Positions 16,233-25,672 of a stretch of 64,000 nt of DNA are shown piece by piece. The notes below the pieces were generated by a model, which made no database searches, was not told the origin of the DNA, and saw only the letters and a list, made by a program, of their open reading frames with translations. The stretch's first letter is position 1. Every line of letters starts with the position of its first letter. The DNA is from Gleimia hominis (GTDB taxonomy: Bacteria > Actinomycetota > Actinomycetes > Actinomycetales > Actinomycetaceae): assembly GCF_032085515.1 (NCBI RefSeq), contig NZ_JASXSX010000001.1, forward strand, positions 682,001 through 746,000. The letters run 5' to 3'. A program made the translations under genes and the position numbers.

Positions 16233-18353
16233 GTGCGAATACAAACAAAGTTCCCCTATGAGGTGAAAGTTAACGAAGGCTGGGTACCCCTCAGTGACGG
16301 AACCCAGCTTTGGATGAAAGCTTGGATGCCGGTAACAACAGAAAAAGTGCCGGTAATCCTGGAGTACTTGCCTTACCGGGCGGGGGATTGGACAGCTCCT
16401 CGTGATCATGAGCGTCATCCTTACTATGCGGGCCACGGTTACGCTTCTGTGCGCGTAGACATTCGGGGTCATGGTAATTCTGAGGGGGTACCTGGGGATG
16501 AATACTCTGAACAAGAACACGCTGACGGAGTGGAAGTAATCAACTGGCTCGCAGCTCAACCGTGGTCGACAGGCAAAGTCGGTATGTTTGGGATCAGCTG
16601 GGGAGGTTTCAACTCGTTACAACTAGCTGCTTTACGCCCCGAACCATTGAAAGCCATTGTCACCACGTGTTCAACCGATGATCGCTACGACAACGATGTG
16701 CACTACTTCGGTGGTTCCATGCTGGCAGTCGACATGCATGCTTGGGCTGCGACAATGCTTGCGTTTGAGTCTCGCCCGCCCGACAAACGGGTGTGGGGCG
16801 ATAAATGGCGAGACCAGTGGTTGTACCGTTTGGAGCGGATGGACCCGTATTTGAATACTTGGATGAAACATCAGGTTCGCGATGAGTACTGGAAGCACGG
16901 GTCAGTGTGCGAGGATTACTCGCAAATAAATGCGGCGGTTATGGCGGTTGGTGGCTGGAACGACCCCTACCGGGACACAGTGCTGCGTTTAGTTAAGAAC
17001 CTTTCAAGCTTAGGGAAAAATGTGAGGGGCATCTTGGGCCCGTGGGCCCATCAGTACCCCGATCGAGACCTCAAACCTGGTCCACACATAGATTTTCTGG
17101 GTGAAACACTGCGTTGGTGGGATAAGTGGCTTAAGGATGAGGAGACCGGGGTTATGAATGATCCCTTGCTCCGAACGTGGATTACAGATCCGATCCCACC
17201 CTCGTCGGTTTATGAGGAGTTACCGGGCAGGTGGGTTGCGGAAGAATCATGGCCGTCACCGAATATCACTCCTACGACGTGGAAGTTAACTGACGCTAAA
17301 GGTTACAGCGTTGAAAACGAGAGGTGCTGTGGGGAAGCAGGGGAATGCATTGAGGAAGACTCTGCGGCGGTACCTAATGATTCTTGGGGCGTGTTGAGCG
17401 TGAATTCCCCGCAGGATACCGGGCAGAATGCTGGGCGGTACTTTCCTTTCGGAAATGATGCTGATCTGCCTACTGATCAGCGTGCCGATGATGGGAGGAG
17501 CGTTACTTTTGATTTCCCCGTTGAGCAGCCGCTGGAGATTTTGGGGAACGCGGAGCTTAAGCTACGCATCCAATCAGGTACCCCCAAAGGTCAGGTGTAC
17601 GTTCGACTGGTGGATGTAGCCCCTGATGGGGCAGCGACGCTGGTGACGCGTGGGAACCTGAACTTTTCTGCGCGCGAGGGGCGGGATAAACGAGTCCTCA
17701 TGCCTGCCGGAGAGTGGGCTGACGTGCACCTACAGTTGACAGGCGCTGGTTATCATTTCGCACAAGGCCACCGGGTACGTGTGTCGATTTCTTCTGCGTA
17801 TTGGCCTTGGATCTGGCCTCAACCTGGTGGTGAGGGGTTCAAACTCGATGTTGGAGCCTGTGAGATTACGCTGCCGGTGAGGTGGATTGCGTCAGAGGGG
17901 GTACCTGCGCGGCAGTTAGATGAGTCTGTAACGTTTGGTGAACCCGTGCAGCCTCCCGGGTTGCCCGTCAAGTACCCTCAGGAGGGAAAGGCTGGATCCA
18001 GGCGGCCTGAACGACTAACTACGACTGACGTGGTTGCTCAGGAAACAATGCTGCAGGTGGACCCGGCGTACGGAGGTACCCGCGTGTATCCTGATGGGCT
18101 TCACTTTGATGAAGACTCTGTTGAACGCTACTGGATAAAGTGGGACGATCCAACGTCCGCGCGAACAGAATCTATTTGGCGAGTGGGGCTCTCGCGGCCC
18201 GACATGGATTGGGACGCGCGTTTGGAAGCTGACACGTGGATTTCTTGCGATGAGGAAAATTTCTACACCAAATCTAGTGTCACTTGCTACGAAGGTGCAG
18301 AAGAGATTTTCGCTAGGACTTGGGAAGAAACTATACCTAGGTACGCCTCGTGA
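16233..18353 (+). CDS. CocE/NonD-type (X-Pro dipeptidyl-peptidase S15 clan) hydrolase
   Basis: A 706-residue alpha/beta hydrolase. The N-terminal catalytic domain has VPLSDGTQLWMKAW, the oxyanion-side YLPYRAGDW, the stretch VRVDIRGHGNSEG and the nucleophile elbow GMFGISWGGFNS with Ser122. The later half is the C-terminal jelly-roll domain of the family (from about residue 410; GQVYVRLVDVAPDG, YHFAQGHRVRVSISS). Members cleave X-Pro dipeptides or diverse esters; the peptide-transporter neighbour favours a peptidase role, by inference. The start is GTG at 16233 with GGAGTGTAGG upstream. No signal peptide is seen, so it should be cytoplasmic. Several GGTACC elements lie in the gene. Confidence 0.9.
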   Translation: MRIQTKFPYEVKVNEGWVPLSDGTQLWMKAWMPVTTEKVPVILEYLPYRAGDWTAPRDHERHPYYAGHGYASVRVDIRGHGNSEGVPGDEYSEQEHADGVEVINWLAAQPWSTGKVGMFGISWGGFNSLQLAALRPEPLKAIVTTCSTDDRYDNDVHYFGGSMLAVDMHAWAATMLAFESRPPDKRVWGDKWRDQWLYRLERMDPYLNTWMKHQVRDEYWKHGSVCEDYSQINAAVMAVGGWNDPYRDTVLRLVKNLSSLGKNVRGILGPWAHQYPDRDLKPGPHIDFLGETLRWWDKWLKDEETGVMNDPLLRTWITDPIPPSSVYEELPGRWVAEESWPSPNITPTTWKLTDAKGYSVENERCCGEAGECIEEDSAAVPNDSWGVLSVNSPQDTGQNAGRYFPFGNDADLPTDQRADDGRSVTFDFPVEQPLEILGNAELKLRIQSGTPKGQVYVRLVDVAPDGAATLVTRGNLNFSAREGRDKRVLMPAGEWADVHLQLTGAGYHFAQGHRVRVSISSAYWPWIWPQPGGEGFKLDVGACEITLPVRWIASEGVPARQLDESVTFGEPVQPPGLPVKYPQEGKAGSRRPERLTTTDVVAQETMLQVDPAYGGTRVYPDGLHFDEDSVERYWIKWDDPTSARTESIWRVGLSRPDMDWDARLEADTWISCDEENFYTKSSVTCYEGAEEIFARTWEETIPRYAS

Positions 18354-18526
18354 TCAGGCCCTAGCGTGCCCAACCGGTGTCGGCAAGGTATCGCTTCGGG
18401 TTGGCGCCAGGAACGCCTCGTTTTGCAACACTCGAAACGTGCCTTCCCGACCAAAGCCAGAGACGAACTGCTACCGGTGGATGACAAAACTCCCGGTCAG
18501 GCAGCGGAAAAGTAGACCGGACCAGG

Positions 18527-19528
18527 TTACTCGATGGCACGAGGAGGTCGGAGTGCTCGTCGGGGAAACCACGACCTGACGAGCTGAATAAAGCTATCGC
18601 TCAGTACCTCGTGCCATCCGGACCGGTACAGATACGGGTATTTTGCCGTCATCTGTTCCTCACGCGCATTTTGCTGGGTAATCTTCCGCTGAGGATCGTG
18701 TCGGTACTTGCTTTTACCATCTACCTCCAGAACGGTTTTCTGGCGGTCCCAAGCGAAGTCTGCGTAATATGTCTGCCCATTTGCACGTACGAAACGCTGC
18801 TGCCTTGGTTTTGGAACACCAGCTTCGCGAAGACGCAAACGCGTAATCGTTTCGAGTGGTGATTCAGACCTCGCTGACAGCAAGTGAATACGGGATAGAA
18901 TGCGTTTCTTATCTACATTATGAGGGAGGTTCTGCGCAACTCTGAAGAGTGAGTTGCGAAGCCTTTCTATTGTGCTGTCCAGCAGTGTGCGAGGATCCCC
19001 ATATTTCCTAAGCAGGAAGCGGAAAATGGAGTCACCCGTGACGAGTGCACTGTATACGTTCGGGGTTTGCAGAACCTCAAAAAGAAGGAATTTCGGAGTT
19101 ATTATCCGCACGCCTTTGACCTGTGAGTATGCCTCACGGGGAAGACGGTGGCGCCGCCGATGTACGGAGCACCCCTTGAAATATCGGCAGTGTGACCCCG
19201 CTGTAGTGCTGCGGCGGTGGTGCTTACAAGTCACTAGAAACTCTATGTCTGTGCGTGCAGTCAACACCGAAAACCCATACCAAAGAGCCGCAGTTACCCC
19301 CGTGAGGTAGGTGTCCGGAGCTGATCTGGATTGACTTTCTAGCGCGCGAACCAGGTGGATTCGTTTCTCAATATCCCAAAGTGGGAAGCGGTCGGATGAT
19401 TCGATCGCTCTATTTCGCGAGATCGGCGTAATGTTGGGCTGCTGTCTTTTGTAACTATGACGACTCGCACAGTATGGCACCGTGGGGATGAGCCAGGAAC
19501 TATCGATTTTCGGAAGAATGTTCAGCAT
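18527..19528 (-). CDS. AbiEi-like / DUF559-type endonuclease-fold protein
   Basis: A protein of about 333 residues common in actinobacteria. The middle carries the TGVTAALWYGF motif seen in AbiEi/transcriptional-regulator-like proteins. The C-terminal 120 residues look like a Vsr/DUF559 PD-(D/E)XK nuclease: ESPLETITRLRLREAG, YYADFAWDRQKTVLEVDGKS with the acidic residues and Lys at the expected spacing, then REEQMTAKYPYLYR. Whether it cuts DNA or is a decayed antitoxin-type protein is not known. The start is uncertain: ATG at 19528 is chosen, but the frame is open to a GTG at 19618 beside an AGGAGG. It is isolated, converges on the CocE gene, and is more divergent in codon use than its neighbours. 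Confidence 0.7.
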   Translation of the reverse strand: MLNILPKIDSSWLIPTVPYCASRHSYKRQQPNITPISRNRAIESSDRFPLWDIEKRIHLVRALESQSRSAPDTYLTGVTAALWYGFSVLTARTDIEFLVTCKHHRRSTTAGSHCRYFKGCSVHRRRHRLPREAYSQVKGVRIITPKFLLFEVLQTPNVYSALVTGDSIFRFLLRKYGDPRTLLDSTIERLRNSLFRVAQNLPHNVDKKRILSRIHLLSARSESPLETITRLRLREAGVPKPRQQRFVRANGQTYYADFAWDRQKTVLEVDGKSKYRHDPQRKITQQNAREEQMTAKYPYLYRSGWHEVLSDSFIQLVRSWFPRRALRPPRAIE

Positions 19529-19752
19529 GCCTAGATTCTCTACGTGACACGCAGTGGGAATCCAAGGTGGAACGCGTGGTTGTGGATAACTTTGCCTGTG
19601 TGCACAGCGAGTAAACACCTCCTATAGCCAGCGTTAATGCGAATTCCACCAAGGTACCCCCACCGATCGGCTGAAAATGGGTGGTGCGCGTTCAGAAAGA
19701 ATGAGTTTAAACTTGTGTACGTAGCTTGTCTATTACTTCTTAAGGAGAGAAT

Positions 19753-20523
19753 GTGACGACGCCTTCGGACGCCCAGAACAGTGGACAGCCCAGGTATGGC
19801 CGCCGTGCTGCAGATGAACCGGGTTTTATGCCTCCAAGCCGACGCCCAGAAAATGACGAGCCCCTCGGGGAGAACAATTACGGTGCCTCGCAAGAGTGGG
19901 GTACTTACGAACAGCAGCCTCAGAGCGGGCAGGGGTGGGGCCAGAATCCCGGAGCGCCAAATGGTAGCTTCACTCCAAACGCTCCCCAGCCTCTGCCTAG
20001 TAGGGGGATGGCGATCACGCTTACTGTAGTTGGTGCAGTTTTGATGTTGCTGGTTGCACCGATCGTGGGGCTTGTAGGTGCAGGAGTTTCAATCGTTTCT
20101 AATAGTGCGGGCATGTCGCGCTCGGACGTGCAGAACGGCTCGACTGTAGAGCCGGGAAGTCTAGGTACCTTTGCCTTGTCCGTAACGCCTGCGTCCGATG
20201 AAACCACGTGCATGCTGGTTAATGACCGCACTGAGTATGAACTCGAGAAAACTGTATCTTCAGAGACTGGCGAGAACGCAGCATTTTTCTCCGGATCTGA
20301 CTTGTCGGGTAAGTACACTTTGAAATGCGATGGGGTGCCCGATGATGCGAAGCTTCGAGAGATGTCCGTAAATGACGTGTTCAAAGGCCTTGGGACGGTG
20401 AGCATCATCTTTGTGGTGCTTGAGATTATTGGCTTGGTGGTATTGATTTGGGGCATCGTGAAACTTGTTAAAGTGAACCGGCGGCGCAGAGAAATCATGA
20501 TTCAGTCGTCTCGCGGTTGGTAA
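19753..20523 (+). CDS. Membrane protein with disordered Pro/Gly/Gln-rich N terminus
   Basis: A 256-residue protein typical of actinobacteria but not assigned a function. Residues 1-83 are hydrophilic and low in complexity (QPRYGRRAADEPGF, then Gln/Gly/Pro-rich). One hydrophobic segment follows (about 86-113), then an extracytoplasmic domain of about 95 residues with two cysteines (TTCMLVNDRT and YTLKCDGVPD) likely able to pair, and a second hydrophobic segment (about 212-240) ending in a basic tail. GTG at 19753 has AAGGAGAG upstream. It stands alone ahead of murT-gatD. Confidence 0.7.
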   Translation: MTTPSDAQNSGQPRYGRRAADEPGFMPPSRRPENDEPLGENNYGASQEWGTYEQQPQSGQGWGQNPGAPNGSFTPNAPQPLPSRGMAITLTVVGAVLMLLVAPIVGLVGAGVSIVSNSAGMSRSDVQNGSTVEPGSLGTFALSVTPASDETTCMLVNDRTEYELEKTVSSETGENAAFFSGSDLSGKYTLKCDGVPDDAKLREMSVNDVFKGLGTVSIIFVVLEIIGLVVLIWGIVKLVKVNRRRREIMIQSSRGW

Positions 20524-20713
20524 TAATGCCCGACCCGACGGTCAGCGGTTTTGTAGAGGCACAGTGCGCTCCGCTGGATCGTTAGGGTTTCCATTGAGTT
20601 AGTTTGCGTTAGTTTAGTTGCTTGAATAATAGCGTCATGAATAGGCCGTAGATCTTGAGGTTGTCTAACGCTGTTTCTAGTTTTGAGGGTACCTACGTTT
20701 GAGTGAGGAGAAA

Positions 20714-22012
20714 ATGCGGTCGTTCAGCTTAGGGGTACATGGCGATATCGCAGCGGTTGCAGGCAAGTTTGCTGGCTGGGTCTCGAAGAAATCTGGCTTG
20801 GGGGCCGGAGGGATGATTGGCGGCCGCGTCGCTAGATCGCTAGATAAGAACATATTGCGAAAGGCCGCGAAAGATAAGACAGTTGTGCTGGTTACGGGCA
20901 CTAATGGTAAATCAACCACGACGCGGATGGTTAGTGCAGCGTTAAGTTCATTGGGGGATGTTGCAACTAATGAACGTGGTGACAATATGACCGATGGCGT
21001 GCTGACAGCTTTGTTGCGGAAACCGCAGGCAGAGTTTGCGGTGTTGGAAGTGGATGAACTGTATCTGAGAAGTGTTTCAGAGCAGGTAACCCCAGATGTG
21101 TTTGTTCTGCTGAACCTGTCGCGTGATCAACTTGACCGGATGGGGGAGACCGCAAGTGTTGAGAAGCATATCCGCGAAACCCTTTCCAAGTACCCTCAGG
21201 CGCAGGTGGTGGCTAACTGTGATGACCCGTTAATCGTTTCTGCTGCCTGGGATTGCCGGAATGTTACGTGGGTAGCTGCGGGGTTGTCTTGGTTTGATGA
21301 TTCCACAACGTTTCCGCGTGGTGGGCAATCCGTGGTCCGGGAAAACGGGAGTTGGTATGTTCCTGGTACTGACTACAGGCGTCCTGATCCGCAGTGGTAC
21401 CTCGATGGTGATGCTCTATGCAAGGCGGAGAAAGGGAGCGGAAAAGGCGTGGGGGTACCTACGGTTTTGCGCAGGGATTTGCGGTTGCAGGTTCCTGGGC
21501 GGGCGAATCGGGGTAATGCTGCGCAAGCGGTTTCTGCGGCGCTGCTGCTAGGTGTGGATTTTGACACTGCTGTTTCAGCGGTCGAAGGGGTTGAATCTGT
21601 GGCCGGCAGGTACTCTGTTGTGTCTGTGGATGGGCGTGAGGTCAGATTGTTGCTGGCGAAGAATCCAGCTGGGTGGCAAGAGGCCTTAACAATGATCGAT
21701 TCGGACGCGAAGTCAGTGGTCATAGCTGTCAATGGGCAAATAGCTGATGGTACGGATTTGTCTTGGTTGTGGGATGTTGACTTTGAGGGACTGCGGACCA
21801 AGTCGGCGAAGATAGTTGCCTGTGGAGAGCGAGGAGCTGACTTGGCGGTGCGGTTGGATTACGCAGGTATCGATTCAGACCTTGTAGGTACCCCCCAGGT
21901 TGCGGTGGCTAACTGCGAACGCGGACGAGTGGATCTGATCGCGAATTACACGGCCTTCCGTGATTTCAAACGTCAGCTTGAGGCAGGTTCCGGGCGGAAG
22001 AAGGAGAAGTAA
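20714..22012 (+). CDS. murT: Lipid II isoglutaminyl synthase, MurT subunit (zinc ribbon residues lost)
   Basis: A 432-residue Mur-ligase-like subunit that activates the D-Glu side chain of lipid II with ATP so that GatD-derived ammonia can amidate it. The P-loop is VTGTNGKSTT (GTNGKS at 62-67). DNMTDGVLTALL and the Mur-ligase middle and C-terminal (DUF1727) parts follow. ATG at 20714 with GAGGAG is preferred over TTG at 20699. Where other MurT proteins have a four-cysteine zinc ribbon, this one reads TTFPRGGQSVV and WYVPGTDYRRPDP, with all four cysteines replaced although the surrounding residues still match. The stop codon overlaps the gatD start, as is usual for the pair. Confidence 0.93.
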   Translation: MRSFSLGVHGDIAAVAGKFAGWVSKKSGLGAGGMIGGRVARSLDKNILRKAAKDKTVVLVTGTNGKSTTTRMVSAALSSLGDVATNERGDNMTDGVLTALLRKPQAEFAVLEVDELYLRSVSEQVTPDVFVLLNLSRDQLDRMGETASVEKHIRETLSKYPQAQVVANCDDPLIVSAAWDCRNVTWVAAGLSWFDDSTTFPRGGQSVVRENGSWYVPGTDYRRPDPQWYLDGDALCKAEKGSGKGVGVPTVLRRDLRLQVPGRANRGNAAQAVSAALLLGVDFDTAVSAVEGVESVAGRYSVVSVDGREVRLLLAKNPAGWQEALTMIDSDAKSVVIAVNGQIADGTDLSWLWDVDFEGLRTKSAKIVACGERGADLAVRLDYAGIDSDLVGTPQVAVANCERGRVDLIANYTAFRDFKRQLEAGSGRKKEK

Positions 22013-22734
22013 TGGGGCTGAGGATATGTGTCCTATTGCCGGAGGTACTTGGAACGTACGGTGATGGTGGGAATGCTCTTGTGCTGGCTCAGCGGGCGCG
22101 GTGGCGGAATGTGGATGCTGAAATAGTCAAAGTTTCGCACGGTGAGTCAATTCCTACTGAAGTGGATCTTTTTACGATTGGTGGCGGTGAAGACACGGCT
22201 CAGGCGATTGCTGCGGAGTACTTGCGGAAGAACAACGTGTTTTTTGAGATGTTGGAAAGCAAGATCCCGGTGCTAGCAATTTGTGCTGGGATGCAGATTC
22301 TCGGGCGTTCTTACACAGATGCGCAGGGGCGTGAGGTGGAGGGTGCGGGGGTACTTGATTGCGTGACCCTCCCCGGTGGGAAACGCGCCATTGGTGAACT
22401 TGTTAGTACCCCCTTGCTACCAGGATTGACGGAACCGCTAACTGGGTTTGAAAACCACGGGGGAGTTACTGAAATAGGGGTGAACGCACGCACTCTTGGC
22501 AAGGTGCTTAGTGGAGTAGGCAATGGTGGTGGCTCAGCTGCAGATCGGGTTGAGGGGGTTGTTCAGGGCTCTGTTATTGCAACTTATATGCATGGACCCG
22601 TGTTGGCACGTAATCCGCAGCTCGCTGATTACCTTCTTACTCAGGCCGGGGTGGATTGCACTGCTGAGCTGGAAATGCCCCACGTCAATCGACTTAGAAA
22701 AGAACGGCTGAAAAATCAGCTTGGAGCAGCTTAA
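22012..22734 (+). CDS. gatD: Lipid II isoglutaminyl synthase, GatD glutaminase subunit
   Basis: A 240-residue class-I glutamine amidotransferase of the CobB/CobQ type that releases ammonia for MurT. The nucleophile is Cys91 in VLAICAGMQILG; His194 lies in TYMHGPVLARNP. FTIGGGEDTAQ matches the GatD family. The ATG shares one base with the murT stop (TAATG), so translation is coupled and the two form one complex acting on lipid II at the inner face of the membrane. Length is normal. Confidence 0.95.
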   Translation: MGLRICVLLPEVLGTYGDGGNALVLAQRARWRNVDAEIVKVSHGESIPTEVDLFTIGGGEDTAQAIAAEYLRKNNVFFEMLESKIPVLAICAGMQILGRSYTDAQGREVEGAGVLDCVTLPGGKRAIGELVSTPLLPGLTEPLTGFENHGGVTEIGVNARTLGKVLSGVGNGGGSAADRVEGVVQGSVIATYMHGPVLARNPQLADYLLTQAGVDCTAELEMPHVNRLRKERLKNQLGAA

Positions 22735-22873
22735 GCCGTAAGTTTTAGGTTGGCGGAACCGCTTGAGCATGGGGCGTCTTGGTGCATTAGTTTGGCTGTC
22801 TTTTGTAAGTACCCCCAGGTACCCCCTCAAGGGACTGCAGCATTAGATGATGTGGGTTTGTGTTGATTGTGAT

Positions 22874-22886
22874 TTGAGGTACTCAA
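22874..22886. promoter_or_regulatory. HAIR-like palindrome with short spacer
   Basis: TTGAG-GTA-CTCAA has both HspR half-site cores but only three bases between them instead of nine. It lies about 40 bases upstream of the full HAIR site before clpB. It may be a remnant or an extra contact site. Confidence 0.35.
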
Positions 22887-22925
22887 ACTACTCTAAGTAG
22901 TGATGTATGACACTCATAAAAGAGG

Positions 22926-22946
22926 GTTGAGTGGAATAGACTCAAC
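22926..22946. promoter_or_regulatory. HAIR operator for HspR, upstream of clpB
   Basis: TTGAGT, seven bases, ACTCAA with flanking G and C matches the HspR operator core exactly. It sits 51 bases before the clpB start, placing clpB in the same regulon as dnaK. Confidence 0.9.
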
Positions 22947-22996
22947 CTTTGTTTTGTTTACTCATTTAGAGACTGAACGAAAAGGGGTAAACGAAA

Positions 22997-25594
22997 GTGA
23001 ACAATAACTTCACTACAAAATCGCAGGAGGCGTTGGCGGACGCGTTGCAAACTGCTGCAGCTGCTGGCAATCCGCAGGTAGAGCCGATGCACCTCCTGAA
23101 TGCGCTACTTAACCAGGAAGAAGGTATAGCGCTGAGGGTACTTGAGGCGACGGGAGCCTCACGTAAAACTGTTGGGGCAAGGGTCCGGGCGGCGTTGACA
23201 GCCTTACCGAGCTCGCAGGGTACCTCTGTTAGCACACCGCAGTCCTCGCGTGCACTAATGGGCGTCCTGTCTAAAGCGGGTGAGATTGCTTCGCGCATGG
23301 GCGACCAGTACGTGTCGACTGAGCACCTGTTGATGGGGGTTGCTGAATCCAACTCTGATGCTGGCGAGCTTCTTCAAAGCGTGGGTGCCGACGCAGGTAC
23401 CCTCGAGAAAGTAACGAAAGAGCTGCGGCCAGAACCGGTTGCGTCAGCGAATCCTGAGGGTACCTTCGAAGCGTTGAAAAAATACGGCCAAGATTTAACG
23501 GAACGGGCTCGGGAAGGCCAGATGGACCCTGTCATTGGTCGTGATGCGGAGATCCGCAGAGTTATTCAGGTGCTCTCGCGCCGCACAAAGAATAACCCGG
23601 TTCTGATTGGTGAACCTGGCGTGGGTAAAACGGCTGTTGTTGAGGGGTTGGCGCAGCGTATTGTCGCAGGTGACGTTCCAGAGAGCTTGAAGGATAAGAA
23701 GCTCATCAGCTTGGATATTGCTTCAATGCTTGCTGGCGCTAAGTACCGGGGTGAATTTGAGGAACGCTTCAAGGGGGTGCTTAATGAGATTAAGAACTCC
23801 GATGGGGAAGTAATTACTTTCATCGATGAGCTCCACACGGTGGTAGGTGCTGGTGGTGGCGCTGACGGTGCTATGGATGCTGGTAACATGCTCAAACCCA
23901 AGTTGGCGAGGGGGGAGTTGCGGCTCGTGGGGGCAACAACTCTTGACGAATACCGGGAGCATGTTGAGAAGGATCCTGCGCTCGAACGTCGGTTCCAACA
24001 GGTTTATGTGGGGGAACCTAGTGTTGATGATACTGTTGCAATTTTGCGCGGTATTGCCCCTAAATACGAGGCCCATCACAAGGTAACGATTTCTGACGGT
24101 GCGATTTTGGCGGCAGCCCAGTTGTCGGATAGGTATATTTCCGGGCGGCAATTGCCGGATAAGGCGATTGACTTAATTGACGAGGCGGCGTCTAGGCTTC
24201 GGATGGAGCTGGATTCGTCGCCGACGGAGATAGACGTGCTTCAGCGGCAGGTTAACCGGTTGCGGATGGAGGAGTCGTACCTGACGGAGTCGGATCCTAA
24301 TAATGAGGATGAGTCTAGTCAGGATCAGTTAGAGAAGGTGCGTTCTGAGCTGGCTGATCGGCAGGAAGAGTTGAATGCTCTGACTGCTCGGTGGGAGCAG
24401 GAGAAAGCGGGGCGTAACCGCGTTGGTGATTTGAGGGTACGTCTCGATGAGTTGCGTACTCAGTTGGAACTTGCGATGCGTGAGGGCCGGTATGAGGAAG
24501 CGGGGCGATTGCAAAACGGGGAGATCCCGCAGATCGAGAGGCAGATTGAGGAGGCTGAAGCACAGGAAGATACTGCTGACATCGAACCGATGATTGCCGA
24601 GAAGGTGGGGCCAGGTGAAATTGCTGAGGTAATTGAGTCCTGGACTGGTATTCCTACTGGGCGGTTGTTGCAGGGGGAGATGGAAAAGCTTCTTTCGATG
24701 GAGGATGTGATTGGTGAGCGTCTAATTGGACAGCGAGCTGCCGTGACTTCGGTGTCTGATGCTGTTCGCCGTTCGCGCGCCGGGGTGTCTGACCCGAATC
24801 GTCCTACGGGTTCGTTCTTGTTCCTTGGCCCTACTGGGGTTGGGAAGACTGAGCTTGCGAAATCGTTGGCTGATTTTCTTTTTGATGATGAGCATGCGAT
24901 TGTGCGCATCGATATGAGTGAGTATTCAGAGAAGCATTCTGTGTCTCGTTTGGTTGGGGCTCCTCCAGGGTACGTTGGGTACGATGAGGGGGGTCAGTTA
25001 ACGGAGGCGGTCCGCCGTCGGCCTTACTCGGTTGTACTGCTTGATGAGGTGGAGAAAGCTCATCCTGAGGTTTTCAACATTCTGCTGCAGGTGTTGGATG
25101 ATGGCAGGTTGACTGATGGCCAGGGACGGACTGTTGATTTCCGTAACACTATCTTGGTGTTGACTTCTAACCTGGGGTCACAATTCTTGACGGATCCGAC
25201 TTCAAGTGATGAGCAGAAGCATAATCAAGTTATGGCGATGGTGAAGCAGTCCTTTAAGCCGGAGTTTTTGAATCGGCTTGATGAGATCCTGATTTTCGAT
25301 CCGCTTACTCGTGAGGAGCTGGCTCAGATCGTTGATATTCAGGTTGCACGGATGGCTGCACGTTTGTCGTCGCGCCGCATTGAGCTGGTTGTAAGTGATG
25401 AGGCGAAAGCGTGGTTAGCTGACCATGGTTATGACCCGGCTTTCGGTGCGCGTCCGCTTCGTCGGCTGGTGCAACGAGAGATTGGGGACCGCTTGGCGAA
25501 GCTGATTCTTAGCGGCGGTGTTGATGATGGAAGTGTTGTTGAGGTTGGGGTCGCCGAAGGTGATGATGTTTTGTCGCTAGCGGTAACCGAGTAG
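22997..25594 (+). CDS. clpB: Disaggregase ClpB (Hsp100)
   Basis: An 865-residue AAA+ ATPase that pulls polypeptides out of aggregates with DnaK. The Clp N domain (about 1-145) is followed by a first ATPase domain with GEPGVGKT at 205-212, a coiled-coil middle domain (about 410-525; Glu/Arg/Gln-rich), and a second ATPase domain with GPTGVGKT at 611-618, then PGYVGYDEGGQLTE and the C-terminal D2-small domain. The long middle coiled coil separates ClpB from ClpC. The start is GTG at 22997 with AAAGGGG upstream. A HAIR operator before it shows HspR control, and a strong intrinsic terminator follows at 25630. Confidence 0.97.
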   Translation: MNNNFTTKSQEALADALQTAAAAGNPQVEPMHLLNALLNQEEGIALRVLEATGASRKTVGARVRAALTALPSSQGTSVSTPQSSRALMGVLSKAGEIASRMGDQYVSTEHLLMGVAESNSDAGELLQSVGADAGTLEKVTKELRPEPVASANPEGTFEALKKYGQDLTERAREGQMDPVIGRDAEIRRVIQVLSRRTKNNPVLIGEPGVGKTAVVEGLAQRIVAGDVPESLKDKKLISLDIASMLAGAKYRGEFEERFKGVLNEIKNSDGEVITFIDELHTVVGAGGGADGAMDAGNMLKPKLARGELRLVGATTLDEYREHVEKDPALERRFQQVYVGEPSVDDTVAILRGIAPKYEAHHKVTISDGAILAAAQLSDRYISGRQLPDKAIDLIDEAASRLRMELDSSPTEIDVLQRQVNRLRMEESYLTESDPNNEDESSQDQLEKVRSELADRQEELNALTARWEQEKAGRNRVGDLRVRLDELRTQLELAMREGRYEEAGRLQNGEIPQIERQIEEAEAQEDTADIEPMIAEKVGPGEIAEVIESWTGIPTGRLLQGEMEKLLSMEDVIGERLIGQRAAVTSVSDAVRRSRAGVSDPNRPTGSFLFLGPTGVGKTELAKSLADFLFDDEHAIVRIDMSEYSEKHSVSRLVGAPPGYVGYDEGGQLTEAVRRRPYSVVLLDEVEKAHPEVFNILLQVLDDGRLTDGQGRTVDFRNTILVLTSNLGSQFLTDPTSSDEQKHNQVMAMVKQSFKPEFLNRLDEILIFDPLTREELAQIVDIQVARMAARLSSRRIELVVSDEAKAWLADHGYDPAFGARPLRRLVQREIGDRLAKLILSGGVDDGSVVEVGVAEGDDVLSLAVTE

Positions 25595-25629
25595 AAGGTA
25601 CCCCCGGTCCGTAACTGGGGGAATCTGTT

Positions 25630-25672
25630 GAAGTGCGCGCTCTTCCACTGGGAAGGCGCGCACTTCTTTTTA
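25630..25672 (+). terminator. Intrinsic terminator after clpB
   Basis: GAAGTGCGCG (25630-25639) pairs perfectly with CGCGCACTTC (25657-25666). The inner CTTCC/GGAAG pair extends the stem, and a T-run follows immediately. Confidence 0.9.
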
